Source: Cardiocondyla obscurior
Taxonomy: Eukaryota; Arthropoda; Insecta; Hymenoptera; Formicidae
Assembly: GCF_019399895.1 (NCBI RefSeq)
Contig: NC_091883.1
Location: 3,576,377 to 3,640,376, forward strand
Length of the DNA: 64,000 nucleotides
Reading direction: 5' to 3'
The notes beneath the pieces are model-generated. The model saw only the letters and a list, made by a program, of their open reading frames with translations, was not told the origin of the DNA and made no database searches. Made by a program: the position numbers and the translations under genes. Each line of letters opens with the position of its first letter. Positions within the stretch are counted from its first letter, which is position 1. Below, piece after piece: positions 54,173-64,000 of this stretch.

Positions 54173-57100
54173 ATGTCCAATACCAAAGGAATTACACACA
54201 TCAACAATTTATTTATACAATTTTCCGCATAACCGTGTGCGTGTATGAAAATACCCGAAAAGATCAAAATTATAAAACAAACTATGATGGTACACACGTG
54301 TATACAATAAACGCAGCCAAAATAGCTCGTCGTGGACGTCTCTCGCGATCCTCTAGAACAAAAAAAGAAAATAAATGTAAGTAGTGTGCTCAATGATGTT
54401 ACAATTCGTTCGACTGCAAGATAGAACTTGTAACGTGCCACGGTAGCACGAAAAAAATATTTTACCGATTTTGTTTAGCTAAATATTGAAAGAAAAAAAA
54501 AAATGCAATAAGCAGTAACTATTTCAAACGATGTTAATATTATTGGGGGAAATGTTGCTATAAAATAAAATTGATTTAATTGTACGGATATGTATCCCTT
54601 CTTGTAGGTGACAAATTTAAAGCCTCTTCATTCATATATCGCGACATTTTGTAAGATTATGCAAGAGATGCGATTAGATAGTTCCTTCCCTTTGCAAGTT
54701 TCGTTTAAAATCTTGCATAAGAGGTGAAAGAGAAAAAGACAGTGTTCCACTAATGTTGACGTTAATATTACAAATTACATTTAATGTTGTATTTTATATT
54801 TTGTTAGAATAATTATATAATTATCTATCGTCGACTTACTGTCTATATTTTGAACAATGTACATTTATTACATATCCATTACTGTAATATAAATATTCGT
54901 TTCTAAATGAAATAAGTTTGTAGCATTATTTGTGGCCGTCACCGTATGCTAGATGCCAGATGTTTTAAACGGCAGCTCTCCGAAGAAAAGTAATTATGTG
55001 GAACTGCGGAGATATTTTACGGCATCACTGCAAAATTGAGAATATTTAAATAAAGATACGGCAGTCCCAAGTGTTATTAATACATCGATGCCGTTTTAAG
55101 CTGTAAAAAATATATAATAATTACAAATAATTCCTTCTAATTGTTGCTTTTACTACTTTTTAAGCTTTACAGGAACTTATAAAATTTATGCAAAACATCT
55201 ACAGTGCTCGTTAAGAGCTTATACATGTAATTGAAAGATAAGTTTTAGGTAAAAAATATATATTCGAAAAAATGAGGCACACACTGCTTAGATACATAAT
55301 TTAATTGAAATGTTAAGCATAAATTTCTAAATAAAAAGATATTTAATGCACTTAATTTATACATTATTTACAATAAAAATAGTATACATCAAAATATAAT
55401 GAAAATTTTCTCTTCTCAACATATATAGTCATTAAATATTATTAATCTTGTCTAACTCTTTCGAGTCAAATACCTTCAAAACAAAATCTTAAATATCGAA
55501 TCAGTAAATTTTTATTTATAATTTAACGAACAAACATCCAGCAGAATAATTTATTGCATCACTAAATTCTCTCTCAAAAAGTTAGTAAATAAAATTAAAA
55601 TAATATCTTATTATTTAGCATCTGTAGATCTGGCAATGGCAAGATTTCTACGGATTCTTAATAATTTTATACAGAAACGAATCACTGAAGTACGTTAAAA
55701 GTAACCTATAATGAAAGTTTTATATGAACACATAATGCAGAGTTAAATTTTAACATAATAAAATTGAAATCACCGTATGACGACTCGACGGTGAATTTTA
55801 CATTTTGATTTAAATTAATAACTAATTTAAAAAAATTGTAAAGAAAAGAGCTCGCTGACTAAATTTAGAACGTACATTTTACAAGACAACAGACACATTG
55901 AAGTACTTTATAATCGCAGATCTAATAATCTTGTACTTTTGCAAAAGAAGGCTCACGTACAACATTACATACATAAATTGTATCAAATGCTAGCAAAACT
56001 TGATTTCTTTGACATTTGGCTTTTACATTTATATGCTATTTCGCTTCGAATATACGCTTAGTAGACAAACATTACTTTTTTTTCTGTTGTAAGTGCAACT
56101 CTGGCTACTGTTTTTTACAAGGGCCATACGAATCACGCGTATATATTTTTTTTTCTTAATTATTTCATTATTTCCAAATGTTGGAACATTAATAAGGTAT
56201 CAGGCAATTATAGTATAATTTCTAATCACTTGTTTTTTAGCTGCTTTACTTTCATAATTAGAATGGCAAAGCAAAAAACATATTAGGATAATTGTAGAAT
56301 GATTATGATAATTAATTCGTTTTCGTTTTCAGTAGCCTCACTTTTACAAAGTTTAGAATGATAAATACAATACAAAACAAGTTTAATTTAATGCAATGTT
56401 AATACTCTCGAAAGTATCCAACGATAAATCTAACAATATAAAATATATTTAATAATAAAAATGCTATATAAATCTAATACAGATACGACCGCTGAACAAA
56501 ATAGTGGAGTTTAGGAGAATATTGGCCGAAGTATAATTCACCTACAAACGCAATTAAACGTTGAAAAAAAATTAAGTATGCGCGTTGCAACTTTAAAAAT
56601 TTGTATAGTATATATAATCCTCCATAAATGCGATTTTTTTTTGCTCTTTGTAAAATAGGCACAGATTTTGTTTAACTATATTTTGAATAATACATGAAAC
56701 TGTATAAGAGATAGAGTATATACAGTGAAATGTGATGTCGCGTTATTTTCTTAAATATTTTTCCCGCATACAAAATGTATACTAAAGCTACGTTCCAATA
56801 TCCACTGCCAATACTGAAACTCTAGAGTGCATACGTGACATGAACTATAACTTTTCAATGCTGGCAGTAAATATCGAAATGTAGCCTAAAGTAAACTATT
56901 GCAATGCCATTATTCGCATTAATAAGTGATTTATAAAAATAAATTATTATATTATGTATAAGTAGTATTGAACGTCGGTTTAAAATTAACAATTGGATCC
57001 AATTTCTGAATAAGGTAATTATGCAGCAAACTTCGAATATTAAAATACACCTCGATCTATTAACATTGTACATGTGTGTGTGATTTAACAAGATGACAGT

Positions 57101-57811
57101 AAATAATATTATTATTGCAATTGATTGTCGTATGTTAAAAAAAAATATAAAAATTAAAATAATGTTTTCTGTTTAAATGATAGTTTCCGAAAAAGCAATC
57201 TAAACCGTACATTCGAATTTAGAAGCAAATGTGTTTGCATGTTATTAAAGAATGATTTGATAATATGCGATAGCAAATATTGTTCGAAATAGGTAAAGCT
57301 CGTAACACGTATTTTAAAGCTCTAAATCGATGAGTTGCTTGGAGCAACCATTGTTAAATTAACTTTTTTTTTATATAATCTGAATGATCGCAAGCTATTA
57401 TCGATCACTAAATACACACGTTTGTCAATAATCTTATTTTAGCAATTGGAACTATTTAAGTAGATGTAATTTAAGTTATTAAGTGCAAAAACTATCGCTT
57501 GATTAAAAAGTAACTATTTTGAAACATATTCCTAATTAACTTTGCGCAAATCCTAATCAAATTAATATTATTTGCCCAAAAATTATTCGATACTCTATTC
57601 CATTCCGTACGTATATGTTTTATAATCTAATAATAATAATATAACAATATATTATTGTATCAATATTAAGTATAATAATATTGATATAATTTATTAATAT
57701 ACTTATATACGCAATATTAATCAAATGCTGTTCTATAAAAAATCTGGCGTAATGTTTTTGTAAAAACATATGCAATTATGTTAGTTTCATTGTAAGTTAT
57801 AAAGATTTTAA

Positions 57812-57817
57812 TTTATT
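57812..57817 (-). promoter_or_regulatory. Possible poly(A) signal of the ABCC gene
   Basis: The first minus-strand AATAAA after the ABCC stop codon, about 480 bases downstream. Other A/T-rich variants lie closer, so the true end is uncertain. Confidence 0.35.
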
Positions 57818-58294
57818 TTAAGTTATATAGATTTTCAGAAGGCATAAAGCGCTTTGGGAAAAATAATTCGATGCTCTTTACTTATTATCCTGGCGTACTG
57901 ATCATGTAGGAATTCACCCGATCACTACCTAGTTAAAACTGGAGATCGACGCTAGTTTAAAAACGAGGTGTCGCGTTGTTGGCTTCTTGATGAAAACTTC
58001 ACTACAAAACTTATTCTAGGATATACAAGGTTTGATAATTGATGATTTAATTGAGAGACCATTACTCGTCACAGAATAAATCTGGCAAGAATTCTGACGA
58101 GAATTCAGCATTCACACTTGCACTGTCGATTAAATACTCTCGTTTGCTTTGTGTAGAAATATTTTACTATACATATTATAATCTATGTTAAGGCTACGCG
58201 TTTTTTTTTTGTTCTGTGACTTTCTGCGTATTTACTTCAACGTTGACTCACGATTAGTCACTAAAAAAATCATTGTGTGATATGGATGTTTCGC

Positions 58295-61200
58295 TTAAGC
58301 AGCTAAATTTGCATCCTTAGCCATACTATAGAAAGAGCTAGATGGATTGCGAAGTAGTATTTCCGGAGAATCATATTCAACGATCAGACCTTTGTCCAAT
58401 ACGATCACTCTGAAACAATTACAAAATACAATTATCTTATTTAAATAATCGGTCTTTAAAAAATTTGTCTTAAAAAATTAAACGCACATAAATAAAATAA
58501 TTGTACACACATTTATACGCGAGATACAATATTAATAAAATATAAAATATACCTGTCAGAATCTAAGATAGTATTGAGTCTGTGGGCGATTGTGAGAACA
58601 GTGCAATCCTTAAATTCTTGGCGAATGGTAGTCTGAATCAAATCGTCTGTCTCTAAATCAACAGCGGCCGTTGCCTCGTCTAATATGAGAACTTTCGTCT
58701 TTCTAAGTAACGCTCTCGCTAAGCAGATCAATTGTCGTTGCCCTACGCTTAAGTTCTCTCCGCCTTCAGAAACTTCATGTAAAAGACCGCTTGGCAAGTC
58801 TGAAAAAAAAGATAAGTTATATTATTCAAAAATCCAATTCAAAAAAATTTTTTTATAAAACATAACAAAAATTATTCATACTTTCGATAAATGATTTCAA
58901 ATGAGCGTGTTCCAACGCTCTCCAAATTTCCTCGTCGGAGTAACAATCGAAAGGATCCAAATTCATCCTTAACGTTCCAGAAAACAATACGGGATCTTGC
59001 GGAATAATAGTCAATTTCGATCGCAGGTCGTGAAGACCCAGTTTAGAAATATCGATATCGTCAATCAAAATTTTTCCGTTGGCTGCCTCAATTATTCTGA
59101 AGAGTGCCAATGTTAACGACGACTTTCCAGCGCCGGTTCTGCCTACTATGCCGATCTTCTCGCCGCCGAGCACACTGAACGTCAAGCCGTTCAGCACGAG
59201 ATCTAATCCCTCTCTGTAACGAACTTTAAAATCTTTAAAGTCGACACGACCATGTTTAGGCCACTCTGTCGGAGGTGCAAACTCTGTGTTCTTCCATGGC
59301 GCTTCTTGTTCGGTTTCGCCGTACTCCTTTATTCTCTCTACAGCGACGATATTAGTTTCGACATCGGATGTCATTCGCACAAGCCAATTTAAAGTTTGAG
59401 TAATCTGAAGGAAACGTAACATAAATCCTCATATAAATATACAAGATATTCTTTTACAAACAATAAAAAAAAAATAAAAAACCGTAATAAAATCTTACTT
59501 GTAAAGCGTAGCTGACCGATAAACCAACGAGTCCTGAACTCATAGTATCTCTACCTAAAACAGCGAATAATGCTGCAAAGAATATAATTAAATTTCCAAC
59601 CATCTCCAATCTCACGGCCAGCCATCTACAACATACATATTAATTAATAATTATGCATATAGAAATGTAATTAAATCATTATTTAAACATATACCTGTTT
59701 GCAATAATGCTAGGGAAGTAACACACTTGATTGAAATCAACTCTATTTTCAGATTCATGAATAAATTGTTCTTGTACACCGTACGCTCTGATTATTTGCG
59801 CACCTAAACATAGAAAAGTAAATTATTTTAGGAACGTAAGCTTCTATTAATAAATTAAATATTAAATAGTACGCATATATCATTGTTGAACATACCAGTC
59901 ACCGATTCACTGAAATGCGAATATATAGGAGATCTTGACACGGACTCTAATCGTTTTAATTGGCGCGATGTTGCAACATAAAAACGTTGAATAAAGTAAT
60001 AAATCGCGCCTATTGGCAGTATCACTACGATAAATATAGGTGTACTGTAGCTTATGACAACGAGAGTAGCTATCACCTGCAATGCATATAACTATTAATA
60101 ACATTGAAAATATTCGGCTAAAATATTATTCTCATTGCATTAAAAAAAGCGAAATATTGATATTATAATGTATGCAATATAAATTAACTGAAATAAAAAG
60201 AAATATTCATGTGTTAAGCAATAACATAATAAATAAAAAACAAGAAACATAAATTTAAAAAATACATAAAATTGATTGAACAAATCAACTTTTTAAGTAA
60301 CATAAATAAAAAGACGTAATATATTTCATGCATAAATTGTACTAAATGAAGCTTATATCTCTTCCGGATAGCAGTCGTTTATACAATAAAGACAAAAGCT
60401 AGTGCTATCGTTTCGTAGGCCCACCAACATGTACCATCAATATGATTATTGTAGCATTAGACAAATACATAAGCATTAACATTAAAATGTATTCATATTT
60501 CTCTTAAAACAAACTCGATATTGCTCAAGTAAATCTTTTACTTCTAGTGAAATTACTCATCAATTGTAGTCATTCTGTAAGAATGGACACAATTATACTC
60601 GATGGTAGACTTTATTAGCACACTTACTCGTGTTGCAAATGTATCTTGAAACTAAGTTTGTAAAGCTATTGACGAATTATATTATAATCCATCCAAAGTA
60701 CCCAGTACACAATAATATATACCACCATTGCTCAGGCACCTCTTAACAAATACAAAATTACATGTTCAGGAATAACGACATATCTGATCGCAGTCTACAT
60801 GTATGAAACTCAAACTGCGAGATCGAGAAGAAATGAGAAAGCAATGATAAAGAGATCCCAATTGATATTTTCGACACGCTATGAAAGAAATTACCTCAAA
60901 CAAGCAATAGATGGTATCAGAAATTTGTGGGGGAAGAGATGTATCCAGTACGTCCACGTCTTTAGCAAACCTGGAGATAATACGACCAATAGGAGTCGTA
61001 TCAAAGAAGGTCAATGGGGCACGCATCACAGCACGCAGCATCACTATGTGCATCTGGCGAGCAGCCAACCAACAGCCCAGCTGCGGTGCCAAATCGCAGA
61101 AAAAGCTCGCCACCGCTACAACATCAGACATGGATGACTTTCATTGTAACAGCACCTGATACAGTATGCGTGATTCGTGAAAAAAGAACGATAATGATCA

Positions 61201-64000
61201 AGAAATTATAATGAAAACTTATCGTATAAGCATATATTACAATACAAACGAGACATGTATGTTGGACATGTATTGCACGATTAAACAATAACTCTCGACA
61301 TTATCGGACTTAAATGTGCTTTGTTACTGCCGAATAATTGCCACAGACGAGATTCATCTTTCTCTACTTCCGTTGTAACGCTGCTCGGGCATCTAATGCC
61401 AATTGAGAATCCGTACCACCGATTGGAATTACCGTTCTAGTCTCATATTATGCAAAAGTGTGGAGTTTGCTGTGTTGCATACCAAGATATATATATATAT
61501 TTTTTTTTATATACATATAATAATGGTAGTAGTAATAGTAATAGGAAATACAAATAAGTCACACGTTCCCAGAAGGCAGAAACGTAATTAGAGGATATTG
61601 TTATACAAGCAAGTAATAAGCGTTACCAAGCACAAGCAAGACCATTTCTGTACATGGAGATAACTGGTATAATTGTGTCCATTTTCAGAATGATTACTAC
61701 ACTATGGTTGCACTATTATTTATACAACAGTTGTACAAATTTTACATTTGTGAGGTATAGTTAGATTTACTAAAAAATTAATATAAATTAATAAAAATTT
61801 TTTAACGGTAACTGGAAAAGTTTTAATGTAAAAGATTTTTATGAATATCAAAAAGGGAAAATAATTAAATCGATACTAAATAGTATAAAAACAATAAATT
61901 GAAGAAGCCAAGTTCTTGAGCAATATTAAGTAGTTATGGAAGAAGAAAAAAAAATACAAAAAGAAATGAGAAAAAAGAGATGATGAATTATTCTTTAGCG
62001 TTTCTAACTTGTCGGATCTAAATACTGATAGACAGAATATCAAAGAAACAGCAAAGAGATGAATAGCAGAATATCTGGTTCTATTACGTTTTCTGAAACG
62101 ATGCATTTGACACACATCATAATCAACCATTTGATCAATGAATTTGACGATACATGCGATGCGATTGAATATGATCGGCACAATGTAAAACCCGACAAAA
62201 GCATTTTCGTGAATTACTTCGCCTTTTCATAAAATACAACGAGACAACTGAACGAGCTTTAACGTTGTATAGAAGTACGATTCGTTGTTACGACTTTGCG
62301 TGGTTCTCTCGCAATTATATCCTAACAAATCATAAAAATCAGAATTTATCTCGTACAAAAAAAAAATCAACACATGACACACATACACACGCACGAACAC
62401 GGATCTTTTTTTTTTTAATATTCTATTAATGTTTGGCTCTAGATATTTTAGAGTACAGTAAGTATCTCCAGCAAGAATTTTTTAAATAAATTTATAGAAA
62501 AATTAAGCTAAGAAAGAAAGCAACCAAATTGCAGCTGTTGTCTGGCCGGCTAAACGCACAATACGTACGGGTAAACCGCTCGAATGCTATTCGAGACCAG
62601 CAAGTAACGTCGGAAATTTTTCTTACCGTGTCCCATCTACTTTGCCGCGTTGATTGTAACTTCTCATATACATCGAGTAGCATACCCGTGCCCATACACG
62701 TTTAGCCGGCTAGTATATCTCGCCACTTTCTCTAAAAACTTTAAGCTTTGTTATTCAAATTAATAACCGCATCGAAATTATCAGCGAATAATTAAATTCG
62801 AATTTAACTGATAATTTTTGTTGCTGAGAATCCATATTCTTTAACTCTGTGCACTGTATAGTGTTCATATATTTAAATGCGTGCAACAGTTATACATAAA
62901 AAGACTTGAATTTTTATGATAGCGCGATTTATATCAATATAATGAAAGCAAATACTTTATTTCGCATTTGTTAATCATATTAAATTAAAATTGATTAATA
63001 TACAAAATTAATTGAATAAAATACAAATAGTTTAATAATAAAAAAAAGATGTAAGATATTTCACAAAGTGTTAATATTCAAAAGCAAGTTTAAACACGAA
63101 ATAAAGCAAGGAAAAAAAAAAATAGAAGAAATATATCAATATTTGCAGCAAGGTGTGTATCACTTGATAAATAAAAAACGTAATATTAATTCATAACAAC
63201 TTAATTGCCACAGAGACCATTACTTATATAGTAGTGCGTTAGTTATATGAGAATATCATACCGAAAAGAGGCAAGTCATCCAAGTACGCAGAATAACCGG
63301 TAGAATATTGTCAATAACATCAATGTCTTTACCAAGCCGACTAAGAATTCGGCCGATCGGAGTTCTGTCAAAGAATGACATTGGGTTGTGAAGAACACGT
63401 TGCAGCGTACTCTCGAAGATACGCCTAGAGGCGACTACCGTCCCTTTAGCCAGGAATAGCGCCATTGCAAATACTGTCACGCCTACAACGATCGGTAATC
63501 AACAGCTTTATGATTTATCGGGTTAAAAAGAGACATTTTTTTGTTTGTTTTACATATCAAATATTTGCTTCCGCGAATTGTCGGATGTACCGAGATTTTT
63601 TTTTTTTTGAGAATGAGTGAGAGTTATGTTAAGGCTTTACGATCGGCAATGTTCATTATCATTAGTTGCTCATCTGCTTTGTCTAAACTTCGTGCAAGTT
63701 CCTCACTGCAGTCACACATGAATTGAGGTGCGCATAATTAAAGAGAGGTAATAAGTATGAGTGCAAATAATACATTTTTGCGGAGAGTAATGAATGCGCG
63801 GGTAATGTTAACACAGTAACGAAAAGATAAGAAGAGTGATAACGAGTGGTACTTTGTATAATTGCACTGTTAAAAACAGAAACATGTACGGTGTTGGGCC
63901 GAACATGCAATTGCTCGTCAACCTATTAATGACGCACGCTTCTGATAGCCATTCTGCTAATCATTAATTGAATTAATGAAGAACAGAAACTGCGAGCGGA
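58295..64000 (-). CDS. MRP1-type ABCC transporter, C-terminal third (partial, alternatively spliced)
   Basis: ATP-driven export of organic anions, glutathione or other conjugates at a membrane is the family role. Constitutive exons in the window: 60,076-59,896, 59,803-59,695, 59,625-59,499, 59,404-58,882, 58,799-58,553 and 58,409-58,295, preceded by one of two 221-nt variant exons. All junctions are GT-AG and in phase, giving 506 residues to the stop. They encode the second half of transmembrane domain 2 and all of NBD2: Walker A GRTGAGKSS (about 59,120-59,148), signature LSVGQRQ (58,734-58,754), Walker B VLILDEATAAVD and the H-loop histidine in TIAHRL. The linker ERIKEYGETEQEAPW and the C-terminus FYSMAKDA point to the MRP1 (ABCC1) branch, not MRP4. 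Drosophila MRP likewise has variable internal exons. The 5' two-thirds lie beyond 64,000. Confidence 0.93.
60565..60598 (-). promoter_or_regulatory. Candidate docking site for competing RNA pairing
   Basis: Lies in the intron between variant exon B and the next constitutive exon of the ABCC gene. It contains TGTAGT (60,565-60,570), CATTCTG (60,571-60,577) and AATGGACACAATTATAC (60,582-60,598). All three blocks are reverse-complementary, in the same order and near-identical spacing, to 61,696-61,701, 61,686-61,692 and 61,667-61,683. Parts of it also match 63,856-63,881. By analogy with the docking/selector pairs known for insect Dscam and 14-3-3zeta, it may choose between variant exons. Confidence 0.7.
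60895..61115 (-). CDS. ABCC variant exon B (221 nt, alternative)
   Basis: Bounded by a TTGTAG acceptor and a GAG-GTAATT donor. It starts with two bases of a split codon and ends in phase 0. It encodes 73 residues of transmembrane domain 2, containing LTFFDTTPIGRIISRFAKDV, the coupling-helix region typical of ABCC proteins. Its length, phase and motif position are identical to variant exon A, with 30 of 73 residues the same. It is the copy nearest to the downstream constitutive exon at 60,076. The residues before the motif (LAPQLGCWLAARQ) differ strongly from exon A, which may alter substrate handling; that is inference. Confidence 0.9.
61667..61701 (-). promoter_or_regulatory. Candidate selector arm between variant exons A and B
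   Basis: Reverse complement of the docking site at 60,565-60,598: 17 contiguous pairs (61,667-61,683 with 60,582-60,598), an internal loop, 7 pairs (61,686-61,692 with 60,571-60,577), a 3-base bulge, then 6 pairs (61,696-61,701 with 60,565-60,570). In the pre-mRNA, folding would loop out exon B and bring the exon A donor close to the constitutive exon. Confidence 0.7.
62543..62711. other. Long inverted repeat in the ABCC intron
   Basis: GCCGGCTAAACG at the left (from 62,545) and its exact reverse complement at the right (to 62,710), plus an inner ACGGGTA/TACCCGT pair, form arms of about 30 bases around a 107-base loop. The enclosed minus-strand sequence carries a donor-like ACG-GTAAGA at 62,627 preceded by a 23-codon open stretch from an ATG at 62,695. 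It could be a structured regulatory element or an alternative exon. Confidence 0.45.
63262..63482 (-). CDS. ABCC variant exon A (221 nt, alternative)
   Basis: Bounded by a TTGTAG acceptor and a TCG-GTATGA donor. It starts with two bases of a split codon and ends in phase 0, as exon B does. It encodes 73 residues containing MSFFDRTPIGRILSRLGKDI. It is closer to ordinary MRP sequence than exon B upstream of the motif (ASRRIFESTLQRVL). Joining directly to 60,076 keeps the frame; joining to exon B would shift it, because exon B needs one leftover base and exon A leaves none. Confidence 0.9.
63483..64000 (-). other. ABCC intron upstream of exon A, cut by the window edge
   Basis: AT-rich with one T run near 63,600. 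It holds a candidate second selector at 63,856-63,881. I see no further copy of the variant exon before the edge. Confidence 0.6.
63856..63881 (-). promoter_or_regulatory. Weaker candidate selector arm upstream of variant exon A
   Basis: GTATAATTG (63,856-63,864) and ACAGAA (63,876-63,881) are reverse complements of the docking-site blocks CAATTATAC (60,590-60,598) and TTCTGT (60,573-60,578). In both places exactly 11 bases separate the blocks. That is 15 pairs in total, much weaker than the 61,667 arm. Confidence 0.4.

Larger units (their letters stand above)
54109..58294. other. AT-rich spacer with the 3' UTRs of CLPTM1 and the ABCC gene
   Basis: The two genes converge here. The CLPTM1 poly(A) signal is at 54,167-54,172. 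The first canonical minus-strand signal past the ABCC stop is at 57,817-57,812. Between them I see strongly AT-rich DNA with no open frame that resembles a protein. A somewhat GC-richer patch at about 54,930-55,100 has short self-complementary pieces but no clear identity. Confidence 0.5.
61116..63261 (-). other. ABCC intron between variant exons A and B
   Basis: A 2.1-kb AT-rich intron. It contains the strong pairing arm at 61,667-61,701, a TA microsatellite near 61,486-61,502 and a GC-richer hairpin region at 62,543-62,711. I searched it by eye for a third copy of the PIGRI-x-SR motif on the minus strand and found none. Confidence 0.6.

Noticed and set aside
61876..62181. Open frame on the minus strand between the ABCC variant exons
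   Set aside because: AT-rich, low-complexity product with no PIGRI-x-SR motif, so it is not a third variant exon.
1..64000. tRNA genes, telomeric TTAGG arrays, CRISPR-like arrays and retroelement reverse transcriptase
   Set aside because: Looked for by eye on both strands and not found. A tRNA or repeat search program would be more reliable.

Overview
The window is eukaryotic nuclear DNA from an insect. Introns are GT-AG, there is no operon structure, and three genes encode recognisable animal proteins: ribosomal protein L23, a CLPTM1 homologue and an MRP1-type ABCC transporter. A hymenopteran such as an ant is my best guess. This is inferred from the CpG-rich, gene-poor left part joined to AT-rich, gene-bearing DNA, and not from any species marker.

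Layout. About 1-44,700 is a long stretch with no gene I can recognise: moderately GC, CpG-rich DNA full of poly(T)/poly(A) runs, CT/GA and TTTTA simple repeats and a few perfect hairpins. Two exon-like islands on the minus strand (40,248-40,154 and 44,153-44,063) have good splice signals and may belong to an unidentified long-intron transcript. From about 44,700 the DNA turns AT-rich and carries the clear genes. In order they are: an uncharacterised 1183-aa Ser/acidic nuclear-type protein (minus, 49,101-45,345, 3 exons); RpL23 (minus, 50,908-49,677, 4 exons, 140 aa); CLPTM1 (plus, 51,463-54,108, 6 exons, 641 aa); about 4 kb of AT-rich spacer containing 3' UTRs; and the 3' third of an MRP1-like ABCC gene (minus, entering from beyond 64,000 and ending at 58,295).

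RpL23 and CLPTM1 lie head to head with 554 bp between their start codons. More than half of that shared promoter is a complete 321-bp non-autonomous DNA transposon (51,106-51,426): 63-bp terminal inverted repeats with one mismatch and a perfect 8-bp target duplication, as expected of a hAT-type MITE.

The most interesting system is in the ABCC gene. Two alternative versions of one exon (63,482-63,262 and 61,115-60,895) are both exactly 221 nt, share phase and splice-site pattern, and encode the same part of transmembrane domain 2 with 30 of 73 identical residues. Because 221 is not a multiple of 3, using both or neither breaks the frame, so they should be mutually exclusive. The intron downstream of the second copy holds a sequence (60,565-60,598) that can pair, over 30 bp including 17 in a row, with a sequence between the two copies (61,667-61,701). 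A weaker but co-spaced match lies upstream of the first copy (63,856-63,881). This looks like a docking-site/selector RNA switch for exon choice. Its geometry predicts at least one more exon variant beyond the right edge of the window.
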